From: Monoplex corrugatus
Taxonomy: Eukaryota; Mollusca; Gastropoda; Littorinimorpha; Ranellidae
Assembly: GCA_030674185.1 (NCBI GenBank)
Contig: CM060306.1
Span: forward strand, 47,087,716 to 47,151,715
Direction: 5' to 3'
DNA length: 64,000 nt
Under the pieces are notes generated by a model, which saw only the letters and a list, made by a program, of their open reading frames with translations, was not told the DNA's origin and ran no database searches. The position numbers and the translations under genes are program-made. Positions within the stretch are counted from its first letter, which is position 1, and every line of letters starts with the position of its first letter. This document shows, piece by piece, positions 1 through 11,424 of this stretch.

Positions 1-830
1 TCTTTTTGTTGTTGTTTTGTTTTGTTACTCAGTAGTTTTAGGATTGCAATTGACTTGGTAACGTATGCTCTTGCAGCATCTACATTTATATTTTAGTCAT
101 GGTTACATATCCATTTTTTCCTATGTATTTGGGATGGCTTTGTATTTAAGAACAACATTAGCGTACTTTATTCATCTTTACCACAGCTGTCATTTGATTA
201 AATCTATTATTTATCTGAACTTTAAAGCTCAAGGTGCTCTGTTTATATTTGATAAGTTACTATTCCAGACATAGTGATTACGGAAATCGTCATTGAGTTT
301 ATCTTTTGAGGTTTCAAAATCTTTGTTGTTTAGATACGTAGTTAAAATAGTCCTCAGATTTCACTTTTTTATTGACTGTTTTTTTTTATATCATCAGGAC
401 GACTATATATTTTGAATACCTTTCCTTTTATAGCTATTTTTTGAAAAGATTTTCTAGTTGAATACTTGTTCAGCCATATAAATGTATATAGACATGTATT
501 CATTTCATCAACAACACTATTTTCAGATGATCCAACGAACTACATCACAAACGCAAACCAGTTAATACAATAGTTTTAATAATATTCATTTTGCCAAGGA
601 TACTAAGATCTCTGTCATTCAAGACTGTATCAGCTTCTTCGTCTTTTCAAATCTTCCTAACCAGGTATCTGCAATACATTAAGCTCGATTGCCATTCAGA
701 CAGCATATAGCAAAATAACATGAACGGATGAAACTTCTACAGTTTTTTTAATTCATTCCACAAAATTTTCTTGATATCTATCAAAGACCGTCACCGCCTT
801 GTGATGTGCCATTTTTTATTGACCTAAAAC
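1..830 (-). mobile_element. AT-rich sequence, possible very degraded LINE on the minus strand
   Basis: No host gene is visible. Read on the minus strand, about 240-720 gives broken frames with phrases typical of the region downstream of a LINE reverse transcriptase, such as GKMNIIKTIVL followed by FIWLNKYSTRK. Many LINEs have a similar spacing between a 'GK..IIK' helix and a 'F.W..K' motif. Frames are interrupted by stops and shifts and I cannot assign a clade. The stretch has no visible counterpart in the paralogous copy B, whose similarity begins near 830. Confidence 0.3.
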
Positions 831-999
831 CACTGGTTGTTTCTTCTGTTCTTAATGCCTTTTGACTGTCTATGTTTTGAAAATATCTCGTATTTTTTTC
901 TCCCCGTTCAAAACGTTTCGCTCTAAATCAGATCTGAGCCACTCTGTCTTTTTCAAGAGAGAGAACTTTCAAGTGGTGCTTGTTTTCCCAAAGAACAGT

Positions 1000-2460
1000 T
1001 TTTTTGTGATGTGTTGTTCTTGAACACAGATACTTTTGAGTTCTTAATAATTGAATATTGACTAATTTTCAAGCTTTTTTGTTTGTTTTTGTTTGTTTGT
1101 TTTGTTTGTTTTTTGTTGTTGTTGTTATTGTTGTTGTTTTTTTGGGGGTGGCAGTCAAAACCCAATGCGCATTTAATCACCAAAATACGCACATTGTAGA
1201 ATCCAAACCAATAACCTTACATCACAATCCAAGCACATGCACAATGTCAACTAAGGAGAGAGAGGAAGATAACATGAGGGACGGGATCATTGCCATTGTT
1301 CACTAGAAAGTCGGAACAGGCTGTGTCCCTTTTGTCAGTGTTAATTTCATTCTGGTCTTTCAAGTTTGCCTAGTTGTCTGCCTGTAGTGGGGTAGACCCT
1401 TTTGATCTGGGGCGTTTAGTCGAACGTAAACTGGCCCGTCTGCAGGTAGCCAGTGTTGTTCATCGTCTTTTTGTTTCTGCCCCTCTCTGTACAAACAGTA
1501 GCTTTCTTCTGTTTGTTATTTTTGCTCTTTTCTTTTGTTGTGTCTTGTTGTGTGTTTCTGCCCTCTCTGTGCTGACAGTATCTTTCTTATGTTTGTTATT
1601 TTTGCTCTTTTGTTTTCGTTTTTCTATTTTGCTTTTTTGTTTGTTTGTTTTGTTTTGTTTTGTTTTTTGTTGTTGTTTTTTTGGTGTCTGACTACTGTCT
1701 TGGCTATTATCTGTCTAGTTACTATTGTTTTTCTTTTCCTTATCACTTGTTTGTTTGGGGTGATTTCTTCCTGTGCTATAATTCTGCACAACGGGTCTCC
1801 TGCTGTAAGCACATCCTCCATGCGCTATTTGTATTTGATGGGTTTTTTGTAGTCAGCTGTTTTGAGGCCTTTCTGTAAAACGACACTCTGCCTCCTGCTG
1901 TTGAAGGGCTGTTTTCTGATCCTTGTTGTACAGGTATGCTCTAGCTGTCTCCGTCTTGAGTCGAATGTTACGTCAGTATTTATGAATCTCTTATCTCTTA
2001 TCCAGTGTGTTAGCTTTCCTTTTTTCCTGATCTATTTTCACGGTCATTTTGAAAAGCACAACAACACGTTCTAATAGATTGTAGGAGAACGACAATGGAA
2101 TACTCCCATTTGTTAGTACAGGGGGGGGGGGGGGTCTTTCTTACAGCTGCCATCATTAACCGGATATTTTGTCAAGGATGGAGTTTGAGATTTTACTGCA
2201 ACCTGTATTCCCATTACAACAAATCATTGAATCAGAAGATTTCATCAAGATTCCCTCTTCACTGGGTGGATACGCCAAAGATCCCATGTTCTCTGGGCTC
2301 CTTTGATGGTTTTGTACCCAAACCGTTCTTTCTGCCGCTGTGCAAGTTTCTGGGGTGATGAAAACGTTTTTGTCAAACCCAGATGAATGTTTATGACAAA
2401 TGCACGTTCCCTTCTTGTATCCTTTCCTGTTATCGTTTGTTATATAATTTGAAGTTCAGT
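1000..2460 (-). mobile_element. Degraded LINE ORF1 (gag-like) remnant
   Basis: Minus-strand frames around 1400-1820 encode a fragment with EEITPNKQVIRKRK and a charged lysine/asparagine-rich tail. They match the better preserved copy at 51440-52760, where a zinc-knuckle-like end (KGHKTADCKN) can be read. This suggests the ORF1 protein of a non-LTR retrotransposon. The plus-strand phenylalanine/cysteine-rich frames here come from T-rich and GTT-repeat sequence and are not genes. The remnant is in both segmental copies, so its insertion predates the duplication. Confidence 0.4.
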
Positions 2461-2830
2461 CCATTATCACAGTGGGACACTCGACGTCACAGTTAGTCAC
2501 AATGCTTTTTTCTATCATGATGACACTCACCACAATTGCTCGCATATATTTTTTTCACGTTGTACACGTCTTCACCATCAGTACAAACGTTTTTACATAC
2601 TGGCATAGTACAGCATAATGGATAGGTAACAGAAAATATTTACTGTAGAAAAAACTCTTATAGAGTAAGACAAAACAAACAAACAAACAAACAAACAAAC
2701 AAAAATAAAAACAAATGCCAAAACAACACAACAACAAGAACGACAACAACAACAAGAACGACAACAACAACAACAACAAAACCCCTGCAGACTACTTATG
2801 CACACGCTGTGAGTCAGCAAAAACACTCCA
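2461..2830. other. Intron-like sequence with (ACA)n stretch, no gene seen
   Basis: This corresponds to 52745-53100 of copy B. It holds an (AAAC)n/(AAC)n-rich stretch at 2672-2780 that generates artefactual cysteine- and leucine-rich frames on the minus strand. I see no coding or RNA feature. Confidence 0.6.
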
Positions 2831-3000
2831 CTGAGAATGTTTGGAAAGGGTGAGCATAAGAATGTTTGTGCAGGTGATATGTTAAAAAGGGTTGGGAAGG
2901 GTGGTATATTATGAACGTTTGGGCAGGGTGATGGTGATATATTAACAATGCTTGGGCAAAGTGATATGTTAACAATGTTTGGTGATTAGGAATCCGGGAT
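2830..3000 (+). repeat. Degenerate ~25-bp minisatellite
   Basis: Five to six imperfect units read as 'gtttgggcagggtgatat' plus a short A-rich linker, for example near 2858, 2890, 2917, 2949 and 2980. The same unit occurs at 53105-53260 and in a longer array at 49600-51200. Confidence 0.75.
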
Positions 3001-3033
3001 GGATAGACAGATGCACGTGAATAATTTTAAACG

Positions 3034-3123
3034 TCACATTGATAAGACATCAGACTTGGGAAGGTCTGAGTTCAATTTTCACATTGATAAGACATCAGAC
3101 TTGGGAAGGTCTGAGTTCAATTC
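3034..3123 (+). repeat. Recent 45-bp tandem duplication
   Basis: Two copies of a 45-bp unit beginning 'tcacattgataagacatcag' lie head to tail (3034-3078 and 3079-3123) and differ at only the last base. Copy B has a single diverged unit near 53295, so this is a young event in copy A. Confidence 0.95.
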
Positions 3124-3149
3124 TATCTGACAAAACATGATAGGTATAG

Positions 3150-3262
3150 GTTGGAAATCTCCCAGGTCAACATATTTGCCAACGCCTGAAATCCTTTTGT
3201 CCATGTACTAATGTAGTACATAAAATACTCACGTTAAAGATATAGAAACACGAAAATACCTA
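3150..3262 (+). mobile_element. Fragment of tRNA-derived gastropod-type SINE
   Basis: The stretch 'aatctcccaggtcaacatat' followed by 'ctcacgttaaagata' and 'aacacgaaaatacc' matches the body of the SINE seen more completely at 13480-13740, 57480-57741 and, inverted, at 60555-60795. The tRNA-like head is missing. Confidence 0.6.
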
Positions 3263-3487
3263 GAAAATAGCCACTACCACTACTCAAATATTGAAAAAAG
3301 GAAAGAAAAGAAAGGTGAATTCTTACGTGGTGGAGTAATCTAGCGAGAATGGAGTATACAACAAGTTGCTGCAACATAATTCTGACACAATGTAGGCCAA
3401 ACAATCAGAACGACAAGAATGTATTCATGTGAGAAAGGACTGCTCGGAGAAAAGACTATGTGCATGGATATTATCTGTTTGGTTCTC

Positions 3488-3631
3488 TGTCTGTCTGTCC
3501 ACATGTCCACCAGACTGTCTGTCTGTCTGTCTGTCTCTTTCTCTGTCTCTCTGTCTATCTCTCTCTCTGTCTCTGTCTGTCTGTCTGTCTCTCTCTCTCT
3601 CGGTGTCTCTGTCTTTGTCTCTCTCTGTCTC

Positions 3632-3674
<43 letters not shown>

Positions 3675-3685
3675 TTGTGTGGGTT
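3488..3685 (+). repeat. (TCTG)n/(TC)n microsatellite
   Basis: An interrupted pyrimidine tract of TCTG and TC units, ending in a run of T. It produces long open frames on both strands that are not genes. Confidence 0.95.
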
Positions 3686-4616
3686 TTTTTTTTTTCGTCT
3701 AATCTGTCTTATGACATTACGTTTCATTATTTCTTCAGAAAATTTCAAGGGATCAGGAACATGGACGCATGAAGGATTTGTCCATCTATCTATCTACCTG
3801 TTTATATATTTTCTTCAAAATTAGCTTATTTCATTCCACTCAGCTCATTTTGTTCTTTCTTTCTGTCTTTATTTGATGTCAACGCAGACCTGCAAGTTCA
3901 AAGCTTTGATTCACGCTGTTGTGTGAAAAAGGAGGAAGGGTAAAGGAGTTAGGTGCTTACATGTGTAACATGTGCACACATATCAACGTGATCATGGGGA
4001 AGGGGAGGAGAAGATTGCTATTTTGCCCTGTAAGTAGCACATATATCTATGGGTGCATCGGGAGGGAAAGGAGACAATTGCAGTTTTCCTTAATTGATAA
4101 ATAAATTTTGTGTAAGTGTTGATTTGGCGGTTTTAAAACATTGTCTGTTTCCCGCCCACCCTTCTCTGTCTCCCTCACTGTGTATCTGTTTGCCTAACTG
4201 CAAGTTTGGAGTTTGTTCAAGAAGGAGTAATTGCACGTGGACATTCCATGCGCGGTCCACCCAAATCTGCCAGTAATTACTTGGCAGACTCCCTGGCAAT
4301 GCCATGAACTGGGGAAGGTGATAAAGGGACATATGAAACACTAAGCTGACACCATCAGAATAAGAGAAACATTGAGATGGGCAGTGGACAGCCCGGTTTT
4401 TAATGTATTGGCTGGAAATGAATGCGAGATATCAAATCGTCAGTCCATTGCTCTATCAATCACCCTGCATAAAAAACACTAACAGCCACTTATCCACCAA
4501 GCTCCCCACCCACTCATGAACTTCCTTCGTCTACGTGGTTTTCAGTTCCCTACCTACTACATACCTCCTCTTGTCTGTCTTCCCATTTATTTAGTGTATG
4601 CGTCCTGCATTAACAG
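3686..4616 (+). other. Intron upstream of gene A exon 4
   Basis: The second half (about 4090-4616) matches 53400-53942 of copy B. It ends in a polypyrimidine-poor but conserved acceptor 'gcattaacag'. No other coding feature is seen. The stretch around 4270-4450 resembles dispersed repeats at 31260-31330 and 34320-34400. Confidence 0.6.
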
Positions 4617-4946
4617 GGTCATCTACAAAGCACTGAAGGACCCTACAAAGAGAATCACGCTTATCGTGATCAACATAGCCATCTATGTCTTCATCTTGGG
4701 CCAGTATGGACGAATTTACGGTCCTACGTACCTACCAGATGAGTCCACCTTTCTGCCTTGCTTCGATCCAGTTGGGTTGGATAGCCAGCGAAATTGGACT
4801 GCGTGGCATAATCACCATGCCTCTGTTGTGGCTGTGGAAACGCCTCTCTTTTTCTGAGCCTACCATTGCCGCCATTGGAGTGCTGAGCTACATGGCTTCT
4901 GGCTTTGTTTTGGCCACAATTCATCAATCGTGGGTTTTCTACGCAA
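4617..4946 (+). pseudogene. SLC46-like transporter gene A, exon 4 (frameshifted)
   Basis: This exon is the counterpart of gene B exon 4 and would encode membrane segments 7-9 of a 12-segment SLC46-type (proton-coupled folate transporter-like) carrier. It runs from acceptor 'taacag' to donor 'gtgagt'. The first part reads VIYKALKDPTKRITLI in one frame. After about position 4700 the homologous protein (YQMSPPFCLASIQLGW, then WVFYA) continues in another frame. The exon is 330 bp against 329 bp in gene B; the extra base lies in 'ggccagtatgga' against 'ggcatgatgga'. Both partial frames are otherwise free of stops. This is either a recent inactivating insertion or a base-calling error. Gene A exons 1-3 would lie upstream of the window. 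Confidence 0.8.
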
Positions 4947-5014
4947 GTGAGTTTGTTGTTGTGTGGTGCAGTTATTGTTAGAGGGTGTTGATGTTGATGA
5001 CATGAGGATGTTGT

Positions 5015-5105
<91 letters not shown>

Positions 5106-5984
5106 TGTGTGAGAGAGAGAGAGAGGGGGGTTTCAGATTCATAAGATTTAATGCATTGTACAAAGACTACTTTTCAGCAACAGTTCAATGACGCACGATA
5201 GCTTGCTTTAGTAATGTTACCTGCCATGGCAAATAAACACACAGCCAAGACCGCTAACACATCACCTGCCCTGATGGACCGTGAGCCAAGACCATCCTTT
5301 AGGGTACCCTGGAGGTAGACCATCGTCGAAGTCGACAAGTATGAAGAGACTTGACTAAACTCAGCTTGCCAAAACTGCTTGCTGTTGCATACCAAGATAT
5401 ATATCGAGGATCCTATGTGCTGCTGCGTCTCGTAAGTCCTACTAATGACTAAACTAGTTATAGGATTAGAAGGATAAAAAGGAAGAGGAATTGATCTTTG
5501 ACACATGATATATTAAAACAGTGGTAAGGGGAAGGATCGGAACATACATGCAGTGTTACTCCAAAACAGAATGCCAATTACGGAAACGTCAGTTAATTGT
5601 GGATATTGAGTCCACTTGTTAACACTATTAGTTAAGCTTGTCCAAGGAAGCTTGCTACACAGTCACTTGACATAAACATCAGACTTTGGAGGTCAAAATG
5701 ATGCTTGAGAAATCATCCCAGACAGATTGGAATCAAACTCTTGTAGACTTTAAGCTGCTTTTCTGCTGTCTTTGTGTAATTCTGCATCTTGCGTCTTTCC
5801 AAGATGTTTTGTGTGTTGTAGTTTGATCTGTAACACAACTTGTTCTTTATGCTTGTTTTTGGTGTTTTTATTTTAGTTTTAGTTCAGTTTGGGCTTTTCT
5901 TCGTTTTGTTTCAGAAGTGGTAGCTGTCACATATATTGCTCTGACAACTAGAAAGAATCTGCATTAGCTCTTTACATTTCCTCA
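4947..5984 (+). other. Gene A intron 4, first part
   Basis: This is intron sequence paralogous to 54272-55244. It contains a long (GT)n run (5017-5100) followed by (GA)n (5110-5126), which is much expanded compared with copy B. No coding feature is recognised. Confidence 0.65.
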
Positions 5985-6240
5985 CCTTAGAATGGGTGTG
6001 GATAGCCAAATTATTCAAAACGTTGGACTTCCACTCAGAAGGACTTAGTTTGACCATGCCTGGGTACCGCCTAATGGTTAAACAGTGGATTAATTTCCAG
6101 TCTCTTTGGTTGGCATATATGCTGATCTTTGGTATCTAACTCCTGTCATGAGTAGATCTATACGCATGCAAGATGTCAAATAACCACGTTACGGACCCTG
6201 TAAGCCATGTTAGTGTTTAATGGTTTATGAAAATAGGAAA
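5985..6240 (+). mobile_element. tRNA-derived SINE
   Basis: The head 'gtggatagccaaattattca' and 'cgttggacttcc' resembles a tRNA A-box region. The body has 'atacgcatgcaagatgtcaaa', 'cacgttacggaccctgtaag' and 'ccatgttagtgttt'. I associate this series with a common gastropod SINE (ends like 'aagatcctgtaatccatgtc'). The orthologous copy is at 55245-55490, so it predates the segmental duplication. Confidence 0.65.
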
Positions 6241-7109
6241 AATCCAGGATCTATCTTCCTCCCCACGCCCCAGGAATATGACTGAATATTTGGCGGGGTA
6301 ATCTACCGAACACAGGAGGGTGGTGGCTGTTAAGTAACTAACGCCTGCACAGTGTTGGCCAAACAGCCTGAACAACATGCATAAGAGTACACGGCTTCGA
6401 CAAAAACTGTGATCAGATAAAAACAACAGCAACAACAAAGAATGACAGGAAGAAAGAAATGAAGAAAAGAAATGAGGAAGGAAAGAAACATACAAACAAA
6501 CAAAACCAAACAAACAAAATGAACCATAAAAATGGCCATTTCAGCGTCAGATTATCATATGAAGTGTTACAGCTGATAGCTGTAAATATTGTCCAAGGGC
6601 AGTTGCCATGGACGTATCTCAAATCATGTCACCTGGGTTACTGATCAGTCAATTTCAACGCTAAATCAAAGCCTGTATTCATGTCAGCTCCTTCATTTTT
6701 CTCTACAGCAAGGGGTTGCCTGCAAGCTAGTGTATTTCTAGGAGAGTTGTAATTTCTACATTCTCTGTTTAAGTGTTGCCCTAGTTGGTGAGATATGTTG
6801 CATGTATAACAATTTCCTACATTCTTAATTTTGTTTACAGCCAAATTAGCAAAGGTCACACAGCTCCACAGCTCAGAACTGTGCTGCTGATCCTGTGTGT
6901 TGCGACCGATGTCGTCAGTGTCAGTGTTACTCACTCTGATCAGAATACCAAGATAATTTCCGCTAAGATAATTTCGGCTGAGATAATTTAAGCCTGATAA
7001 TTTCCGCTAAGATATTGAGTTCTGCTATAACAGAACGCTGAAAGAACACTCCGGAGCCGTTGTTAATCCAGTCGGTGGCATTGTTCACGCAACTGTTTGG
7101 GCATCTATT
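6241..7109. other. Intron remainder and start of copy-A-specific insertion
   Basis: Up to about 6572 the sequence matches 55490-55832 of copy B. There the match breaks at 'gtgtta' and resumes at 10165 ('actcaaggatagtagc'). The stretch 6573-7109 is therefore part of a 3.6 kb insertion unique to copy A. It has a 98-codon minus-strand frame that I do not recognise and a TAA/GATAATTT-rich end. No function can be assigned. Confidence 0.5.
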
Positions 7110-7211
7110 TTACTGTCCATTCGAAATAATAATAATAATAATAATAATTACAATATTTATATAGCGCAAAATCTTGATAAAATCAAATCTAAGCGCTGAA
7201 GCAGACACACA

Positions 7212-7247
<36 letters not shown>

Positions 7248-7259
7248 CACACACGCACG

Positions 7260-7301
<42 letters not shown>

Positions 7302-10060
7302 TGGCTATAAATGGGGAGAAAGAATAAAAGCAATAAAAGCAAGAATAAAAGCAATGGAAAATTATAGAGAGCATAGCAAATACAATTATATATTATAACC
7401 ATGTGATTCCCCTCCGAGCGGAGACAGGCTGCAGAGGGGGGGGGGGGGGGGAGGGGGGTTGAGTGAGGTTAGGATTTTATGCGGAGGAGAAAAGGTGAGT
7501 TTTGAGAGCGGACTTGAAGGAGACAAAAGTAGGTTGCTGACGGACTGAGAGAGGAAGTTTGTTCCAGGAGAGTGGACCAGAAACAGAGAAGGCTCGTGGA
7601 CCATAGGTATTGAGCTTAGTGCGTGAAAGCGAAAAGTCAGAGGATCGGAGGCAGAGCGGAGGGTACGTGAGGGAAGATAGATCTCAAGTAGGCTTGACAG
7701 GTAATCGGGGGCTGCGTTATTGAGGCTTTTGTAGCACATGGTGTCTATTTGTACTGTATGCGCTTTGATACAGGGAGCCAGTGAAGTTGTACCAGGAGAG
7801 GAGATATGTGGTCAGCTTTTTTCTTTTTGAGTACAAGGCGTACAGCATTGTTTTGAATGCGCTGTAGGATGTGAATGGTGGAGGCAGGAAGACCAGACAG
7901 GAGTGAATTGCAATAGTCAATGCGAGACATTATGAAGGAGAGAACGAGTTTTGCAGTTGTTTCGACAGAGAGATACTTCCTGATCAGCCTTATACGATGG
8001 AGATGATAGTAGCAAGATCTGGCAGTTTGAGAAACAAAGTTGTTCATGGAGAGGGTAGAGTCAATGCAGACACCAAGGTTTTTAGCTGAATCAGAAATTG
8101 GGACTGATGTGTTACATAATGGGAGAGAAAGAGGAGGCAGCTGAGAAAGTTTCTGACGGGTGCCAATGAGGATAGCTTCTGTCTTGTCGTCATTAAGCTG
8201 AAGTTTGTTGAACGTCATCCAGTTCTTAATGTCCGAGTAACACTCAGTGGTGCAAGTCAACAGGCGCTGTATATTATCAGGTGAGTCACTGTCTTGAAAT
8301 TGGGTGTCATCAGCATAGAAGTGGTGTTTTATAGAGTGGGAGTTGATGATGGTGGACAGGGGGGAGGTGTAAAGAGTGAAAAGAATAGGGCCAAGGACAG
8401 ATCCTTGTGGAACACCACAGGTCAGGTATGCAGGTTGAGAGTAAGTGTCATTGATGAGAACAGTTTGTTTTCTGTTTGATAAATACGAAGTGAAAAAGGA
8501 GAGAGCAATGTCAGAGATGCCAAAAGTATGATGAAGTCTAGAAAGGAGAATACCATGGTCAATGGTATCGAAAGGCTGCAGACAGATCAAGGAGTGTGAG
8601 GAGAGAGACTTTGCCAGTATCAGTTGCAAGGAGGAGATTGTTGAGAATGTGTAGTAGGGCAGTTTCAGTGCTATGGCACTGGCGGTAGGCTGACTGGAAA
8701 GGATTGAGGAAATTGTTACTAGACAGGTGAAAGTTCAGCTGGTTGAGGACGACTTTTTCAAGGAGTTTTGACAAGAAAGAGAGATTAGGGATAGGCCGGT
8801 AATTTTTCAGTTCATTTGGGTCTAAATTGTGTTTCTTGAGGAGAGGGTGAACAATAGCAGACTTGAAAGAATCTGGGACAGTTCCAGTTTGAAGAGAAGT
8901 GTTGATGATGTCAGTGATGAATGGGAGGAGAGTAGGGAGACAGTCGGAGTAGAGAGAACCTGGAAGAGGATCCAGTTCGCAGGTTTTGAACGACATGGAT
9001 CTGATTGTGTTGAAAATTTCTTCTTGTGAGACTGGGGTAAAAGTAGTAAGAGGTTTGCCAGAGAAGGAAGGGTCAGGTGGGCATGGTTGACAGAGTGTCC
9101 TGTCAAGCCTGTCACGAAGAGTTTGTATTTTGGTGGTGAAATACTTGGAGAATACAGATGGGAGTTCTTCATTTGTATGTTTTGTTGGGAGAGGTAAATC
9201 TTTTCGTGTGCCAAGGAGATGATTCATGGTTGTAAAGAGTTCTTTTGAAGAAGAGCATTCAGGATTTTGGTTTGGAAATAGCTTGTTTTTGCTGATGCAA
9301 TGAGGGTGGATACTTTTGTTTTAGAGGCTTGGAAAAGTTGCCTGTGTACAGTGAGTTGGGATTTGCGCCAACGGCGCTCTGCTCTGCGGCGGGCACGTTT
9401 TGCACAGGCAATCTCATGAGTGAGCCAGGGGGTAGGGGGGGCGGTCAGGTAAAAGACGGGTTGTGGCTGGAGCATGAGTGTCCAGAAGATGGTGGAGAGT
9501 AGTATAGAATTCATCGGCAAGGTTATGTGACTTTTCAGAAAGGAGACGGGAGGCATCAGATGAAAATGTGGAGAGGTCGATAGATTTGAGATTGCGTCGA
9601 GTCACTGTGCGCATGGTACGGGAAGGAGGAGAAATGTCGAGAGAACAGAGAATTGCAGAGTGGTCAGATGGAAGGGCTGAAGTTAGACGGGTAGAAAGAA
9701 CTAAGCAGTTGTCAGTAGCGGAATTGTGGTGATCACGAGAAATGATACAGTCAAGAATGTGACCTTTTTGATGGGTTGGTTCAGAAATGTGTTGAGTCAT
9801 ATTGTGATTGGACAGAGAGTTGATGATATGTCTTGTGTCATAACGGTGAGTGTTGTCATAGTGGACGTTGATGTCACCTAGAATGATGAGATTTCCAGGT
9901 AAGAGGCAGTAGTGGTCAAGCAATTGGTCAAAGTCAGAGAGAAACGTGGATGTGGTGAGTTTGTTGGCAGAGCTAGGTGGGGGTCGATAGACACAGGAGA
10001 AGGTGATGGGGTGAGGGGTGGATTGGAAGGATACTTCAACGTGCTCGAAATTTCAAACAC
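7110..10060 (-). mobile_element. L2/CR1-like LINE, APE endonuclease and reverse transcriptase, frameshifted
   Basis: This is a minus-strand non-LTR retrotransposon. From its 5' side, 9224-10060 encodes the apurinic-type endonuclease region (GDINVHYDN, HILDCIISRD, LPSDHSAI). Next comes reverse transcriptase: LLKKHNLDPNELKNYRPIPN, then after a frameshift near 8575 FDTIDHGILLSRL, GVPQGSVLGPILF and the catalytic YADDTQ at about 8310. The C-terminal block YLPSRTLRSASDP lies at 7386-7739 after another frameshift. The 3' region has a CA/CG-rich microsatellite (7205-7300), an inverted repeat AGCGC/GCGCT (7163-7167, 7193-7197) and an (ATT)n tail (7127-7148). The clade is inferred from motifs. It is 5'-truncated, has no ORF1, and is probably inactive. 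It lies within gene A intron 4. Confidence 0.9.
7205..7300 (+). repeat. (CACG)n/(CA)n microsatellite in LINE 3' region
   Basis: A run of CACG then CA units lies between the LINE stop region and its 3' hairpin. The related LINE at 57742-58980 has a TG-rich block in the same place. Confidence 0.95.
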
Positions 10061-10106
10061 ATGTTTACCCTATTGTCTCGCAAGATCTCAAGAGCCACGA
10101 GGAGGG

Positions 10107-10121
10107 GAGAGAGAGGGAGAG

Positions 10122-10152
<31 letters not shown>

Positions 10153-10155
10153 GGT
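10107..10155 (+). repeat. (GA)n microsatellite
   Basis: A GA run at the 5' border of the LINE insertion, just before sequence shared with copy B resumes at about 10165. Confidence 0.9.
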
Positions 10156-10164
10156 TTTGAAATT

Positions 10165-10716
10165 TTATTACTCAAGGATAGTAGCACTAGGTCCCATTGG
10201 GCCTGTCTTACAGCTAGTCCATGCTGTTCTACAGAATTGATATAAGTATGTTGAAAAACAAATGAATCATAGCCCATGCAGCGGAACAAATTTTTTGTAA
10301 TAATGTATTACAATGAAAAAATGACTTACATGTGAGCTGGTCAAGCATTTTCCAAGCCATGAAAGACAAAGGCAGACACAAATGTATGCCCCTAATATGA
10401 TACTAACTACTACTACTAAACTACTACTACTACTATTAATGCTGCTGCTGCTGCTACTAGTACTACTACTACTGCTACTACTACTAATAACAATAATAAT
10501 AATGACATTGTTAAGAACCAAATTTTGATTCCATAATCAAACCAAGGTGTGCATTCTCATCATTCACCAACGTATTCATCCAGCATCTAATTAAAACTCC
10601 AGGGCAATAAGCACACGCAAACTGTCTCACAAACACACATACAAGATGTTGAGTTAGGGTACGCTCAACCCTCTTACGCGAATGACCCTTGACCCAAATT
10701 ATCATCTTTTCTGTCT

Positions 10717-10764
<48 letters not shown>

Positions 10765-11424
10765 ACACACACACACACACGCACACACCATAAACACACT
10801 CCCTTCTCTCTCCCTCTCTTCCCCTCTCTCTCTCTCAGACACACAGACACAGACACACAAACACACACATACTGTTTCAAACAATTCTCTTTTTTCTCTT
10901 CTGTTTCCCTTTCCTCTGTTATTCACTCTCTTTTATTCACTCTGTCTTGTTATGTTCTGCTTTTTAAAAGATATTTATTTTTTACCAAGACTTCAGAAAG
11001 GCAAGAAGTTCATTCGGCTGCCAGGGAAGGGGCCTGGGAAATACTTACCTCTCCAATTTGTTTATGTCATGGCAACTGAGCGAACGCCCTGATCGTCACG
11101 ATTTTCAACTGCCGTGTGTGGGATCTTTTATAGCGTGTACATGCCAGAAAGCACACAGGTCCGACTGGCTTTTCGTCCCCTTCCAAAGGATGAGACGTTC
11201 ATTTTGATTTTCTGATCGAATTGAAGAGAAAAGTCGAGGCCTCAACGGGAAACAAATCCTGGAACCTCGAGTTTAGTTACTGGCAGGCCAACATCCAATA
11301 TTTACAAAAACAAAAATGATAACGAGAATAGTGGTAGCAGCAATAATATATACATTTTTGTAAAGAAAAGAGAGCGTGTGTATGCGCGCCTCTCTAGTAC
11401 ATATTTGGAAGATTTCAAACTGTT
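10165..11424 (+). other. Gene A intron 4, middle part, with trinucleotide and (CA)n repeats
   Basis: This is paralogous to 55833-57000. It holds ACT/GCT trinucleotide repeats (10400-10490) and a (CA)n tract (10720-10870) that is itself paralogous to 56287-56460. The stretch 10980-11280 ('ggcctgggaaatactta' to 'tttagttactggcagg') is a conserved non-coding repeat also at 56570-56870. No gene is seen. Confidence 0.65.

Noticed and set aside
1374..1852. 105-codon plus-strand hydrophobic frames
   Set aside because: They come from T-rich and GTT-repeat sequence; the supported reading is a degraded ORF1 on the minus strand.
3419..3824. Long open frames rich in Ser/Leu/Cys (plus) and Arg/Glu/Asp (minus)
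   Set aside because: They are translations of a (TCTG)n/(TC)n microsatellite.
6638..6934. Minus-strand 98-codon frame with C/H residues (CYTCNISHQLGQHLNREC)
   Set aside because: The spacing does not match a retroviral-type zinc knuckle and there is no neighbouring element to support it.
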